Source of the DNA: GYS-P2D sp964522505
GTDB lineage: Bacteria; Bacteroidota; Bacteroidia; Chitinophagales; Saprospiraceae
DNA: 64,000 nucleotides
Reading direction: 5' to 3'
NCBI GenBank assembly: GCA_964522505.1
Contig: CAZFWJ010000013.1
Coordinates: forward strand, 1-64,000
The stretch's first letter is position 1, and each line of letters opens with the position of its first letter. The position numbers and the translations under genes are program-made. Under the pieces are notes generated by a model, which was not told the DNA's origin, did not search any database, and saw only the letters and a list, made by a program, of their open reading frames with translations. This document shows, one piece after another, positions 37,414-46,814 of this stretch.

Positions 37414-40400
37414 ATGAAAAAGGTAAGACGAGATATTAAAAAGCTGTTGGTCGCCAACAGAGGTGAAATAGCGATTAGGGTATTTAGAGCAGCTTCAGAA
37501 ATGAACCTGCGAACAGTAGCGATCTATACCTATGAAGATCGCTATTCCTTACACCGATATAAAGCTGATGAAGCCTATCAAATAGGCGATGACAATGATC
37601 CGCTAAAACCTTACTTAGACATATACAAAATCATCAAGATCGCCAAGGATAATAATGTAGATGCCATCCATCCCGGTTATGGTTTTCTATCAGAAAACGA
37701 CGAGTTTGCAGATGCTTGTGAAGCTGCCGGATTAATCTGGATTGGTCCTAAAGGATCGGTAATGAGGCAATTAGGTGATAAAATACTTGCTAAACGAGTT
37801 GCTTTGCGGGCTGGTGCCCCAATAGTAGAAGCGAGTCCTGGTGCTATAGGCAGTGAAGAAGAGCTACTTGCTGAAGCAAATAAAATAGGATATCCTGTAA
37901 TGGTTAAGGCAGCCACGGGAGGTGGTGGTCGTGGGATGCGCATAGTGCATAATCAGGAAGACATTGTTAACGCATTCAATGAAGCTTCTGGAGAAGCAAA
38001 AACGGCCTTTGGCAATCCTGCCGTATTCGTCGAAAAGTATATCAGCAACCCGAAGCATATAGAGGTTCAAATCATCGGTGATCTATATGGCAATATGGTC
38101 CACTTGTTTGAACGAGATTGTAGCGTCCAACGGAGGCACCAAAAGGTAGTTGAAGTCGCCCCTGCCACAAGTCTTAAAGAGGAGACCAAAGAGAAATTGT
38201 ATAAATACGCTCTTGATATCTGCGGCGAACTTAATTATCAAAATGCCGGAACAGTAGAGTTTCTCGTCGATGCAGATGAAAGAATCTATTTCATCGAGGT
38301 TAACACGCGAATTCAGGTTGAGCATACCATTACTGAAGTAATTACAGGAATCGATATCGTAAAAGCCCAGATACTGATCGCAACAGGTATGGAATTATGG
38401 GATGAAGAGATCGGAATAAAGAGTCAGGAAGATGTGCACTATAGAGGAGTGGCTATCCAATGTAGAATAACCACAGAAGATCCGTCTGAAGGGTTTAAGC
38501 CAGATTATGGACGATTAGTTGCCTATCGGAGTGCAAGTGGATTTGGCATTCGGCTCGACGCAGGAAACGCATATTCAGGTGCGAAGATTTCTCCGTTTTT
38601 TGATAGCCTATTAGTTAAGGTTACCGCCTCCGGCAATAACATGGCCGCTGCCTCTGACAGGCTGCATAGAGCACTAAGAGAATTTAGAATCCGAGGGGTG
38701 AAATCCAATATTCCATTCTTACTTAATCTACTTAAAGATGAAGACTTCAGATCAGGCAAGCCTACTGTCAACTTTATAAAAGAGAAAACTCACCTTTCTG
38801 CTCAGAAACCTCAATGGCGGGATAGAGGAACGAAGCTGCTCACCTACTTGAGCGAAGTCATCGTGAATGGCAACCCAGATGTTAAGAGGCTTGATCCAAA
38901 TGTCACATTTGACAAGGCTGTTGTGCCAGATCACGCACATCTCGACTATAAGGATGGAACTAAACAAAAGCTCACTGCTTTGGGCCCCGAGAAGTTTGCA
39001 CAGTGGCTCAAGAATGAAAGTATCATACACTATACCGACACAACATTTAGAGATGCCCATCAATCTCTATTGGCTACTCGTATGAGGACATATGACCTAC
39101 TCAATGTAGCGGAGTCGTATGCGAAGAGACATGGTCATGAGCTATTCTCCATGGAGGTCTGGGGCGGGGCCACCTTTGATGTTGCGATGAGATTCCTTAA
39201 GGAGTGTCCATGGAAACGGCTAGAGAAATTGAGAGCAGCTATTCCCAACACCTTACTTCAAATGCTCCTACGAGGGAGTAATGCCGTAGGATACAAAGCT
39301 TATCCAGATAACCTGATCGAAAAATTCATTGAGCAATCTTGGAAATCTGGAATAGATGTCTTCAGGATATTCGATTCTTTGAATTGGCTCGAGGCTATGC
39401 ATACCAGTATAAAAACTGTAAGAGAACGGACCGATGCCATAGCTGAGGTGTGTATCTGTTATACCGGCAATGTCTTGGACAAAGAAGCTAAATATGACCT
39501 TCAATATTATAAGGACATGGCGAGATCTATTGAAGATGCTGGAGCACATATTCTCGCTATAAAGGATATGGCAGGGTTACTCAAGCCAATGGCTGCAGAG
39601 GTATTAATCAGCGAGTTGAAGTCGCATATCGACATACCGATTCATCTTCATACACATGACACCTCATCGATCCAGAGCACCACTTACCTCAAAGCTATAA
39701 ATGCAGGCGTAGATGTGATTGATCTCGCCAATAGTGCATTGTCAGGGATTACCTCGCAACCAAACCTAAATTCTGTGGCGGCTATGCTGCAGGATCATGA
39801 GAGAGAAAATCCGATCAATCTCTCCAGTCTAAATGAATACTCTAACTACTGGGAGACTGTCAGAAAATACTATTACTCATTTGAGACTGAGTTGAAATCT
39901 GGCACTGCAGAGGTCTATGAGCATGAAATCCCAGGGGGTCAATATTCTAACCTCAGACCGCAAGCGAGATCCCTCGGACTAGAAGACAAATTTGAAACCG
40001 TAAAAAGTAATTATAAAGCCGTCAATGACCTCCTTGGCGGAATTGTAAAAGTGACACCATCTTCTAAGGTGGTCGGAGACATGGCGATGTTTATGACTGC
40101 CAATGAGTTTAGTATCGAAGATATCAAGACCAAAGGCAACACGATGGCCTTCCCAGACTCTATGATCTCTCTAATGAAAGGAGAGCTCGGTCAGAGGCAA
40201 GAAGGTTGGCCTGAGGAGTTTCAAAAAATGGTCTTGAAAAATGAAAAAGCATTTACTGACAAGCCCAATGCACATCTGAAGGCAATAGACTTTGATACCG
40301 AATACGAGCAGTTCAAAGTTAGTTTTCCAGAAAGCAAGAAATTTGAAGACTTCCTAAGTTACAGTTTATACCCAAAGGTCTATCGAGATTTTTACGAGCA

Positions 40401-40869
40401 TCAAGAGAACTATGGTGACACCAGTAAACTACCGTCATCGGCATTCTTTTATGGACTTAAATTTAATACGGAGATCCAAGCCCAGATCAGCAAGGGTAAG
40501 ACTATTATCATACAGTATCTCAATACTAATGCCCCACGTGAGAGTGGTACCCGATTGTCTATATTTAGGATGAACGGAGCGATTCGGTCTATTATCACCT
40601 TAGACAAGTCTCTTAAGTCGACGGTAAAGGAAAATCGAAAAGTTCAAGAGGACAATGAGATAGGCTCACCCTTGCAAGGAAATCTCTCAAAAATAAGCGT
40701 TGGCGTAGGTGATACAGTGTCTGTTAACGACCCCTTATTTACCATAGAGGCCATGAAAATGGAAAGCACGATTACTGCACCATTTGATTCTGTTGTTGAT
40801 CAAATAATCTTGAAAGAACGCACTTTAGTGGAGCAAGACGATTTAGTATTGATCCTTAAGAGCAAGTGA
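37414..40869 (+). CDS. pyc: Pyruvate carboxylase
   Basis: Makes oxaloacetate from pyruvate and bicarbonate with biotin. Numbering from an alternative ATG at 37369, the single chain (1166 residues) carries biotin carboxylase (about 25-480; KAATGGGGRGMR and HIEVQIIGD), the carboxyltransferase TIM barrel (about 555-830; DTTFRDAHQSLLATRMR, HLHTHDTSSIQ), a conserved carboxylase linker, and the biotinyl domain with the modified Lys near 1130 in EAMKMES. I prefer 37414 because it starts MKKVRRDIKKLLVANRG as homologues do, and because 37369 lies in a hairpin loop. The last 27 bases overlap the convergent response-regulator gene. Confidence 0.95.
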   Translation: MKKVRRDIKKLLVANRGEIAIRVFRAASEMNLRTVAIYTYEDRYSLHRYKADEAYQIGDDNDPLKPYLDIYKIIKIAKDNNVDAIHPGYGFLSENDEFADACEAAGLIWIGPKGSVMRQLGDKILAKRVALRAGAPIVEASPGAIGSEEELLAEANKIGYPVMVKAATGGGGRGMRIVHNQEDIVNAFNEASGEAKTAFGNPAVFVEKYISNPKHIEVQIIGDLYGNMVHLFERDCSVQRRHQKVVEVAPATSLKEETKEKLYKYALDICGELNYQNAGTVEFLVDADERIYFIEVNTRIQVEHTITEVITGIDIVKAQILIATGMELWDEEIGIKSQEDVHYRGVAIQCRITTEDPSEGFKPDYGRLVAYRSASGFGIRLDAGNAYSGAKISPFFDSLLVKVTASGNNMAAASDRLHRALREFRIRGVKSNIPFLLNLLKDEDFRSGKPTVNFIKEKTHLSAQKPQWRDRGTKLLTYLSEVIVNGNPDVKRLDPNVTFDKAVVPDHAHLDYKDGTKQKLTALGPEKFAQWLKNESIIHYTDTTFRDAHQSLLATRMRTYDLLNVAESYAKRHGHELFSMEVWGGATFDVAMRFLKECPWKRLEKLRAAIPNTLLQMLLRGSNAVGYKAYPDNLIEKFIEQSWKSGIDVFRIFDSLNWLEAMHTSIKTVRERTDAIAEVCICYTGNVLDKEAKYDLQYYKDMARSIEDAGAHILAIKDMAGLLKPMAAEVLISELKSHIDIPIHLHTHDTSSIQSTTYLKAINAGVDVIDLANSALSGITSQPNLNSVAAMLQDHERENPINLSSLNEYSNYWETVRKYYYSFETELKSGTAEVYEHEIPGGQYSNLRPQARSLGLEDKFETVKSNYKAVNDLLGGIVKVTPSSKVVGDMAMFMTANEFSIEDIKTKGNTMAFPDSMISLMKGELGQRQEGWPEEFQKMVLKNEKAFTDKPNAHLKAIDFDTEYEQFKVSFPESKKFEDFLSYSLYPKVYRDFYEHQENYGDTSKLPSSAFFYGLKFNTEIQAQISKGKTIIIQYLNTNAPRESGTRLSIFRMNGAIRSIITLDKSLKSTVKENRKVQEDNEIGSPLQGNLSKISVGVGDTVSVNDPLFTIEAMKMESTITAPFDSVVDQIILKERTLVEQDDLVLILKSK

Positions 40870-41235
40870 TTTAAGAAAGGAAAGATCAGACCGCACCAGA
40901 GGCTTGTGTATACATTCTTGTACTAGATTACAACTCTTAGCGAATTCTAATGTCTCGCCGTTTATTGACGAAGAAAGAATAATAACGGGTGTGCGCTGAC
41001 CCATTTCATGTGCCGCTTTGATGTACTCAATTCCTTTCATCGAAGGCATGTCAAGATCAATAAAAGTAAAATCGGGTCCTTCAGCATTTTCTTTGAGTGT
41101 ACCCAATGCGCTCAGGGGATTTGTGTAACATTGGAATTCACACGCCATTGGCATTGCCCCAGAAATAGTCCTCGCATTCAGTTTATTCTGAATGGGATCA
41201 TCATCGATTAGCCAAATGTTATAATTACCTTCCAC
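40843..41235 (-). CDS. Single-domain response regulator
   Basis: A lone receiver domain of 130 residues. Acidic pocket IDDDP (about 10-14), the phosphorylated Asp in FTFIDLDMPSMKG near 59, the Ser in ILSSS near 88 and the Lys in CIHKPL near 112 are all in place. No output domain follows, so it works through a partner or as a phosphate shuttle. No histidine kinase lies nearby. Its 3' end overlaps the end of pyc by 27 bases. Confidence 0.88.
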   Translation of the reverse strand: MEGNYNIWLIDDDPIQNKLNARTISGAMPMACEFQCYTNPLSALGTLKENAEGPDFTFIDLDMPSMKGIEYIKAAHEMGQRTPVIILSSSINGETLEFAKSCNLVQECIHKPLVRSDLSFLKSLALKDQY

Positions 41236-41428
41236 TTAATACTATTTAGTAATGGATTCTTTTATTGTCTGTAACTCTGGATGATGAGTTATTTAAGATT
41301 ATTAAACAATTGGCGAGTATTTAAAACTACTATTTATGGTATTGATGTGGATTTGATAATCTAAAATTGGACATAATATGTCGATTTTTGGTAGTCCAGT
41401 TGTAGATTGATTGTTAGATAGCTCCCGT

Positions 41429-41851
41429 TTAGCCATATTTTTGGGTCATATATTCGTAGGATTTTGATATGAGCTCTTGCAATACTTCAAGCTTAATATC
41501 TTCTATCCGCTTTATATATAGACATGACTTACCAAGTTTATACTTACCCAACCTAATCATTAAGTCGTCATATCGATCAAAACCTGGCATGATATAGAGG
41601 GTCAAATTTTGTTTTCTGGGAGAAAATCCAATGTTCATGAAATCACCTTCTCTCCCACTCTTATACTTATAGTGATACCTGCCAAAGCCCACAATGCTTC
41701 CACCCCACATCTTAGGTTGTTGTCCTGTGATTTGGATCATGAGCTCATTCATAGCATTGGCATCTTCGCGCCTTTTATCATCTTGAATCTGAGATAAAAA
41801 ATCAGAAACGCTACCTTCGTTTTCAACGGTTTTATTGTTTGCTTTTACCAT
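41429..41851 (-). CDS. DUF1801-family protein
   Basis: The 140 residues show the family's helical start (SVSDFLSQIQDDKRREDANAM NEL pattern), then KMWGGSIVGFGRYHYKY, and the beta-rich end with NIGFSPRKQNLTLYIMPG and LGKYKLGKSCLYIKRIED. The DUF1801 fold resembles YdhG; function unknown. It diverges from the glycerate kinase gene with a 42-base gap. Confidence 0.82.
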   Translation of the reverse strand: MVKANNKTVENEGSVSDFLSQIQDDKRREDANAMNELMIQITGQQPKMWGGSIVGFGRYHYKYKSGREGDFMNIGFSPRKQNLTLYIMPGFDRYDDLMIRLGKYKLGKSCLYIKRIEDIKLEVLQELISKSYEYMTQKYG

Positions 41852-41893
41852 AGTCCAGTGTTTGTATAATAAAAATGCAATCTACAAATCAAC

Positions 41894-42997
41894 ATGAAAG
41901 TCCTCGTAGCTTGTGACAAATTTAAAGGTTCATCAGATGCTCATGGAGTTTGTGATGCTATAACAAAAGGAATAATTGATGTCCATGCTGATTATATTGT
42001 AACAATGATTCCAATGGCTGATGGTGGGGATGGCACGATGAAAATTCTCAAGAATCAGCTCAAACTTAGACCACATAAGGTCGATAGTATCGATGCATTG
42101 GGGAGACCTATACGCGCCATATATTACACATCTGAAGAGACTGCTTATATCGAACTCGCCGAAGCTTCAGGTATAGCTCGATTGGATACACTTGAACTTA
42201 GCCCGCTTCTTGCTAATGCAGTAGGCACTGGACTTTTGATAAAAGATGCCATTACAAATGGGTATCAAAAGGTAGTCTTAAGCGTTGGAGGCAGTGCCAG
42301 TACAGAATGTGGCTTGAGCATAGCTCATTCCTTAGGTTGGGAATTTCTTGACCATAATGGTCGTGCAATCATTCCCTCTGGTTCCAACTTGCTTGAAATA
42401 AAAACTATTGAACCTCCTTCCAACGAACTCAATCTAAGACTATCTGTCCTCTGTGATGTCGATAATCCCCTTTATGGTCCAAATGGCGCAGCATATATCT
42501 ATGCGCCTCAAAAAGGGGCATCCGAGACAGAAGTCCAACTACTCGATCAAAGCTTGCGGCATATATCAGCATTAATTGAATCAACCACTAGTGTGGATAT
42601 TTCAGACCTGTCCGGCGGTGGAGCCGCTGGAGGTATCGCCGCAGGTCTGCATGGACTGCTCAATGCGCAAGTCATTAACGGCTTTGACTATCTTTCTGAT
42701 AGGCTGAATCTTGAGGATCATATCAGAAATGCCGATCTAGTCATAACTGGTGAGGGCAAATTGGATCAACAGTCCCTATCAGGTAAAGTGGTCGGGTCGG
42801 TTGCTGCGATCTGTCAGAAATATAAGAAGGAATTAATCGTAATTGTAGGAACCAATGAGTTGTCACAAACAGAACTATCGACTGTTGGTATAAGCGAGAT
42901 TTATACGATCATTGATCGGGCTCAAGACAATGCTGACGCCATAGATCATGCACAGGGCTATTTGAGGGAGATAGGATCGGTTGTTCTATCATCTTAG
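41894..42997 (+). CDS. Glycerate kinase
   Basis: Phosphorylates D-glycerate (family of GlxK/GarK, usually to 2-phosphoglycerate). The 367 residues begin ACDKFKGSSDA, then IPMADGGDGTM near 42, a long VGGSASTECG near 133, and the C-terminal DLVITGEGKLDQQSLSGKVVG near 275. The length matches the family. No glyoxylate or tartrate pathway genes lie alongside. Confidence 0.92.
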   Translation: MKVLVACDKFKGSSDAHGVCDAITKGIIDVHADYIVTMIPMADGGDGTMKILKNQLKLRPHKVDSIDALGRPIRAIYYTSEETAYIELAEASGIARLDTLELSPLLANAVGTGLLIKDAITNGYQKVVLSVGGSASTECGLSIAHSLGWEFLDHNGRAIIPSGSNLLEIKTIEPPSNELNLRLSVLCDVDNPLYGPNGAAYIYAPQKGASETEVQLLDQSLRHISALIESTTSVDISDLSGGGAAGGIAAGLHGLLNAQVINGFDYLSDRLNLEDHIRNADLVITGEGKLDQQSLSGKVVGSVAAICQKYKKELIVIVGTNELSQTELSTVGISEIYTIIDRAQDNADAIDHAQGYLREIGSVVLSS

Positions 42998-43141
42998 CGG
43001 CCATATATTGGCCTGATTAAAGAGAAATGATTCATATTTGCAACATTATTGCATATTAGATCTTATAGCCTCATCAAAAGTCAATAGTTCTTGACGACTT
43101 GGTGCTTTCTGATATCTAACTTCCTCGCACAGTAGGCTCGT

Positions 43142-43612
43142 CTATGTTTTAATGACCTGATTTGAAGGCTTTATTTTGTCAAATTGTATTCTACGTTTCA
43201 GGATCTCGGGAGCTTCTTTTTCTACCCACTCTGTTAGATTAAGAATCTGATCTAAATATCTAATTCCAAACTTGGTTAGCTGATATTCTACTCGTATTGG
43301 CACTTCTGCGTAAGCCGTTCTTTTTAAGTATCCATCCCTTTCCATTCTTTTTAATCTTTCTGCTAAGATCTTTGATGAGATTCCTGATATAGTCCTTTTC
43401 AACTCATTAAATCTCAATTTGCCTTGCGCCCCTAATATGATGATAACTAGGATACTCCACTTATCAGTGACATTTGAAAGTACATCTTTGATTGGGCAGA
43501 CATCGGGAGGGTTCATCGGATCAAGATGACCCAATATTTGTTGAAGTCTTAATTGCGTTGTAATCAATTGATTTTCAACAACAGTTTCATTTTGAATACT
43601 TGGCTTCTTCAT
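43142..43612 (-). CDS. HxlR-family winged-helix regulator
   Basis: The 156 residues have the HxlR signature: CPIKDVLSNVTDKWSILVI (with the conserved Cys, about 39-57), LRFNELKRTISGISSKILAERLKRMERDGYLKR, and a wing with VEYQLTKFG. It diverges from the dehalogenase operon with 80 bases between starts, and that spacer holds a promoter and a candidate operator. Some HxlR proteins respond to electrophiles or redox through the conserved Cys; a reactive halogenated substrate would fit, by inference. Confidence 0.88.
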   Translation of the reverse strand: MKKPSIQNETVVENQLITTQLRLQQILGHLDPMNPPDVCPIKDVLSNVTDKWSILVIIILGAQGKLRFNELKRTISGISSKILAERLKRMERDGYLKRTAYAEVPIRVEYQLTKFGIRYLDQILNLTEWVEKEAPEILKRRIQFDKIKPSNQVIKT

Positions 43613-43621
43613 AGATACTTA

Positions 43622-43652
43622 TTGGATAATAGAAATTTACATATTATATTTG
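43622..43652 (+). promoter_or_regulatory. Bacteroidota-type promoter of the dehalogenase operon
   Basis: A TTG (43622-43624) and TATATTTG (43645-43652) are separated by 20 bases, matching the -33/-7 pattern TTG-N19-21-TAnnTTTG of this phylum. Transcription would start near 43660, about 33 bases before the first gene. Confidence 0.6.
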
Positions 43653-43686
43653 ATTTACAAAAGTTACTAAGTATAAAAAGTAAATC
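43652..43686. promoter_or_regulatory. Candidate HxlR operator
   Basis: GATTTAC (43652-43658) and GTAAATC (43680-43686) form a perfect seven-base inverted repeat with 21 bases between, spanning the expected transcription start. Position fits repression by the divergent HxlR protein; binding is inferred. Confidence 0.4.
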
Positions 43687-43692
43687 TTTCTA

Positions 43693-44550
43693 ATGACTAA
43701 GAAGACAATGTTCAGGATTTGTTTGGTTCTTCTACTTATTCTACTCGGGTTTGGTGCTATCAAATTTTTTAGTCTGGTAGATCTAAGAGCCAAAAATGAG
43801 CTTTACCCGAATGATCAACTGAGGGCTCAGCAGCTGATGGAGGATATGGGTATAGCTCATGGTATCCACATGTGGGATAGCATAGAATCTTACACTGCAG
43901 TTTATGGCGAGGAGTTTTATGGATTTTTAGGCACCCAAAGTCATCCATTTAGTGAACAGAAAATGAAATTTTCTCTTAACTATATCCCTAAAACATATAA
44001 TGGTCAACTTGAATTTCTAACAGGCGAAGAGAAGGGAAACATATGGGGCATTCAGTCGGGTCAAATGTATATGAAGAAGAAAAATGGCGAAGTTGAGTCC
44101 ATTCCAAATAAGGACATGAAGTTCTGGATCCCTACTTATCAATACTTTATTGAATTTCCAAGTCGAATTCAAGAAACAACAGCCTTAGAATATTTAGGTA
44201 CAAAAGTAATTAATGGCGTTGAAACTGAAGGAGTCCTTGCATCGTGGAATACTGTAGAACCTCAAAGAGATATTGATCAATACATTATTTGGATAGACAA
44301 GAATTCAAAAAGAATTGTAAAAGTGGACTATACCGTGCGTGAAATGTATGGCTTTGTTTCAGGTGCTGCTTATTTCAACAATTATATAGATTATAACGGT
44401 TTGATTCTTCCATCTGAACTTCCAGTAGAGTCCAATCTCGTCAGAAAGGGCTTTTTACATAAAATGAGTATTTTGAATTTTAAAGCTGATATAGTAGATC
44501 GCGCTTCACTATTACCATTAGATGTTGACTCTTCTGTCAAGCTTAAATAA
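43693..44550 (+). CDS. Unrecognised membrane-anchored protein of the dehalogenase operon
   Basis: The 285 residues have an N-terminal hydrophobic anchor or signal (about 6-26, MFRICLVLLLILLGFGAIKFF) and a soluble beta-rich remainder with repeated aromatic residues. The pattern (an early MWDSIESYTAVYGEEFYG stretch, then lipid-facing strands) vaguely recalls LolA/outer-membrane lipoprotein carrier folds, but I do not recognise a family. It is the first gene after the promoter and lies 28 bases before the dehalogenase, so the two are cotranscribed. Confidence 0.7.
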   Translation: MTKKTMFRICLVLLLILLGFGAIKFFSLVDLRAKNELYPNDQLRAQQLMEDMGIAHGIHMWDSIESYTAVYGEEFYGFLGTQSHPFSEQKMKFSLNYIPKTYNGQLEFLTGEEKGNIWGIQSGQMYMKKKNGEVESIPNKDMKFWIPTYQYFIEFPSRIQETTALEYLGTKVINGVETEGVLASWNTVEPQRDIDQYIIWIDKNSKRIVKVDYTVREMYGFVSGAAYFNNYIDYNGLILPSELPVESNLVRKGFLHKMSILNFKADIVDRASLLPLDVDSSVKLK

Positions 44551-44578
44551 GATTAACTATTTAATATATAATAACATT

Positions 44579-45580
44579 ATGGCTATAGACTATGTACGTT
44601 CACCTGATAAGAATTTTGAAAACTTGCCGGGATGGAACTATACACCAAGGTATATTGATGATTTACCAGGTTATGAAGGACTTCGATTACACTATGTAGA
44701 TGAAGGACCTGAGGATGGCATAACCTTTCTTTGCTTGCACGGAGAGCCGACTTGGGGTTATCTATATCGTAAGATGGCCAAAGTGTTTTTAGAAGCAGGT
44801 CATCGATTTGTAGCTCCTGATTTCTTCGGATTTGGCAGATCTGACAAACCTGTTGATGATAAAGTATACACTTTTGATTTTCATCGTAACACGATTTTGT
44901 CCTTTGTTGATAGACTAAATTTGAAAAAGGTTTGCCTTGTTGTACAAGACTGGGGTGGTATAATTGGTCTTACATTGCCAATGGAATCGCCGGATCGATA
45001 TTCTCGTTTATTAATTATGAATACTGTCCTACCCACAGGACAAACACCGACTGATGGATTTGTCAAGTGGCGACAATTTTGTAGAGATAATCCAGATGCG
45101 CCTATTGGGCAATTATTGTATGGATCTCTGCGTAGTTATACGCAAGAAGAGGTAGATGAACTAAAAGATGTAATTACGTTTGAGTACGCATTTGACCCGA
45201 ATCAAAAAGGATCGTTAATTCTAACAATGGAAGAAGCCAGGGCTTATGGCGCACCATTTGATGATATCAGATTCAAAGCAGGTTATAGGACCTTTCCAGA
45301 AAATGTAATGTTTACAGACAATGGATCGCTTAATTCACTTTCTGAACAAGGAGTAGAATGTGCTACCAAAGCTCGCAAATTCTTGTCCGAAGATTGGAAT
45401 GGAGACAGTTTTATGGCTATAGGAGAGATGGATGCCATCCTTGTTCCGGCCATTCAACGTGAGCTCCAAAAATTAATCAAAGGATGCCCAGAACCAATGC
45501 TCGTTGGTATTGGACATTTTGTGCAAGAAAGAGGAGAAGAGGTCGCAACTGCTGCACTTAAACATTTTGGACTTAGCTAA
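44579..45580 (+). CDS. Haloalkane dehalogenase, DhlA-like subfamily (HLD-I)
   Basis: Hydrolyses carbon-halogen bonds by an alkyl-enzyme ester. From the ATG at 44579 the 333 residues carry HGEPTWGYLYRK (about 54-65), the nucleophile Asp124 followed by the halide-binding Trp125 in VVQDWGGIIG, a second candidate halide Trp164 in DGFVKW, the acid Asp285 in GEMDAIL, and His313 in GIGHFVQE. Asp124/Trp125 fall at the numbers known for DhlA. Trp after the nucleophile separates it from epoxide hydrolases less strictly than biochemistry would, but the whole set fits. A start at 44522 is rejected as it lies inside the upstream gene. Regulated by the divergent HxlR gene, by inference. Confidence 0.85.
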   Translation: MAIDYVRSPDKNFENLPGWNYTPRYIDDLPGYEGLRLHYVDEGPEDGITFLCLHGEPTWGYLYRKMAKVFLEAGHRFVAPDFFGFGRSDKPVDDKVYTFDFHRNTILSFVDRLNLKKVCLVVQDWGGIIGLTLPMESPDRYSRLLIMNTVLPTGQTPTDGFVKWRQFCRDNPDAPIGQLLYGSLRSYTQEEVDELKDVITFEYAFDPNQKGSLILTMEEARAYGAPFDDIRFKAGYRTFPENVMFTDNGSLNSLSEQGVECATKARKFLSEDWNGDSFMAIGEMDAILVPAIQRELQKLIKGCPEPMLVGIGHFVQERGEEVATAALKHFGLS

Positions 45581-45684
45581 AGGTAAACTAAGGCTTAATC
45601 GACATATAAATATTTAAAGATGCTGTAGCTTTTTTAATATACGAGCGTCTTCATAGGGATATTATATATAAGCTCATAATATAA

Positions 45685-45730
45685 AGAGTTCCAATCTCAT
45701 AGCACAATTGCACAATGAGATTGGAGTTCT
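45685..45730. terminator. Bidirectional hairpin after the dehalogenase gene
   Basis: Arms of 16 bases (core CCAATCTCAT with ATGAGATTGG, two G-T pairs further out) enclose a 14-base loop. It lies between two convergent genes, 14 bases from the end of the minus-strand one. Confidence 0.65.
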
Positions 45731-45743
45731 ATAGCGGTGAGAT

Positions 45744-46814
45744 TTACTTTATCCATGTTCCTTTTGTCATTCTCTGTGGGTATTTACCAACTTTTATTTC
45801 TTTGACTAACTCTTGAGTTTTATAAGAAAAGACGAATACACTATCAGTTCCTCGTGAGCTTACGAAAAACAGTTCATCATTAAATCCATTAGTGATCCAA
45901 CTGGGTTCAATTCCAACATTGAATTTTTTCATGAGGTTTAACTCAGGAAAAGAGAGCAAAGCAATATAGTTTGAAACCGTGCCAGCAATGCTCATGAAAT
46001 TTTTACTTTTATCTATGCCTATTCCATGATGAGCCGCTTCAAAAGGATAATTCTTTAACGGAATATCTTCTACAAACTCAGGAACAGGCAATTCAATTTT
46101 TCTTATAATCTTCTTTTTTTCAATGCTATATTCGACTATGCAATGACAATAAGATAATTGAGCATAGATAGACTTTTCATCATCTGATATTTTGAAAGGG
46201 CGCACTCCAGTTGGGAAAGGAAGGTGGTCTTTTCTTTCTAAACTTCGAGTATCTATGAGAACGATGTCATTACCTTTTAGTGATCCATTGTAAAGAGTCG
46301 TTTCATCTTCGTTTAACACTATGCTGTGAGGCCTTTTACCCGTTTTATAGTATCCTAATATTTTTTGATTTTCCAGATCAATTTTAACCCCTTTCTTCGA
46401 GACTAGTAATGATACGTAAAGATACTTTCCATCTTTTGTCATGACTTGATGATCTGGTCTTTTCTTTAAGAGTATTTTCCATATCTGTTGGCCTGTATTA
46501 AGGTCAAAGGCAGCAATGTCCATAAAGTATGGCCTGGAAACTACCATTGTGGTACCATCTGGCAGGATATCGATGTCATCTACATATTTACGCCCTATCT
46601 TTTTGTTTACGATTTTATTCATAAACGTTTGCTTGATTTTGGCATTCCTTTCAGGCGCAATATCTAATATTTTTTCTACTGTGAGATTTTTAGTATTAAT
46701 GATAGACACAGTACCTCCCTTATTATTCCCAACAAATATGGCATCGATACTATCTTGGCATACTAAGAAATTCGTGGAAAGTAGAGATAGAACGAGTATG
46801 AGTATAATTTTCAT
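45744..46814 (-). CDS. Secreted YncE-like beta-propeller protein
   Basis: The 356 residues have a signal peptide (MKIILILVLSLLSTNFLVCQ) and repeated four-strand blades of the YVTN/YncE kind: GNNKGGTVSIINTKNLTVEKIL, SVLxxDxTTLYNGS, GTDSVFVFSYKTQELVKEIKVGKYPQ. These propellers act as binding or sensing platforms in the envelope; ligand unknown. A 613-base region without genes lies upstream. Confidence 0.8.
   Translation of the reverse strand: MKIILILVLSLLSTNFLVCQDSIDAIFVGNNKGGTVSIINTKNLTVEKILDIAPERNAKIKQTFMNKIVNKKIGRKYVDDIDILPDGTTMVVSRPYFMDIAAFDLNTGQQIWKILLKKRPDHQVMTKDGKYLYVSLLVSKKGVKIDLENQKILGYYKTGKRPHSIVLNEDETTLYNGSLKGNDIVLIDTRSLERKDHLPFPTGVRPFKISDDEKSIYAQLSYCHCIVEYSIEKKKIIRKIELPVPEFVEDIPLKNYPFEAAHHGIGIDKSKNFMSIAGTVSNYIALLSFPELNLMKKFNVGIEPSWITNGFNDELFFVSSRGTDSVFVFSYKTQELVKEIKVGKYPQRMTKGTWIK

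Noticed and set aside
42998..43013. GGCCA-TATAT-TGGCC hairpin after glycerate kinase
   Set aside because: Only five base pairs and no T-run; too weak to call a terminator.
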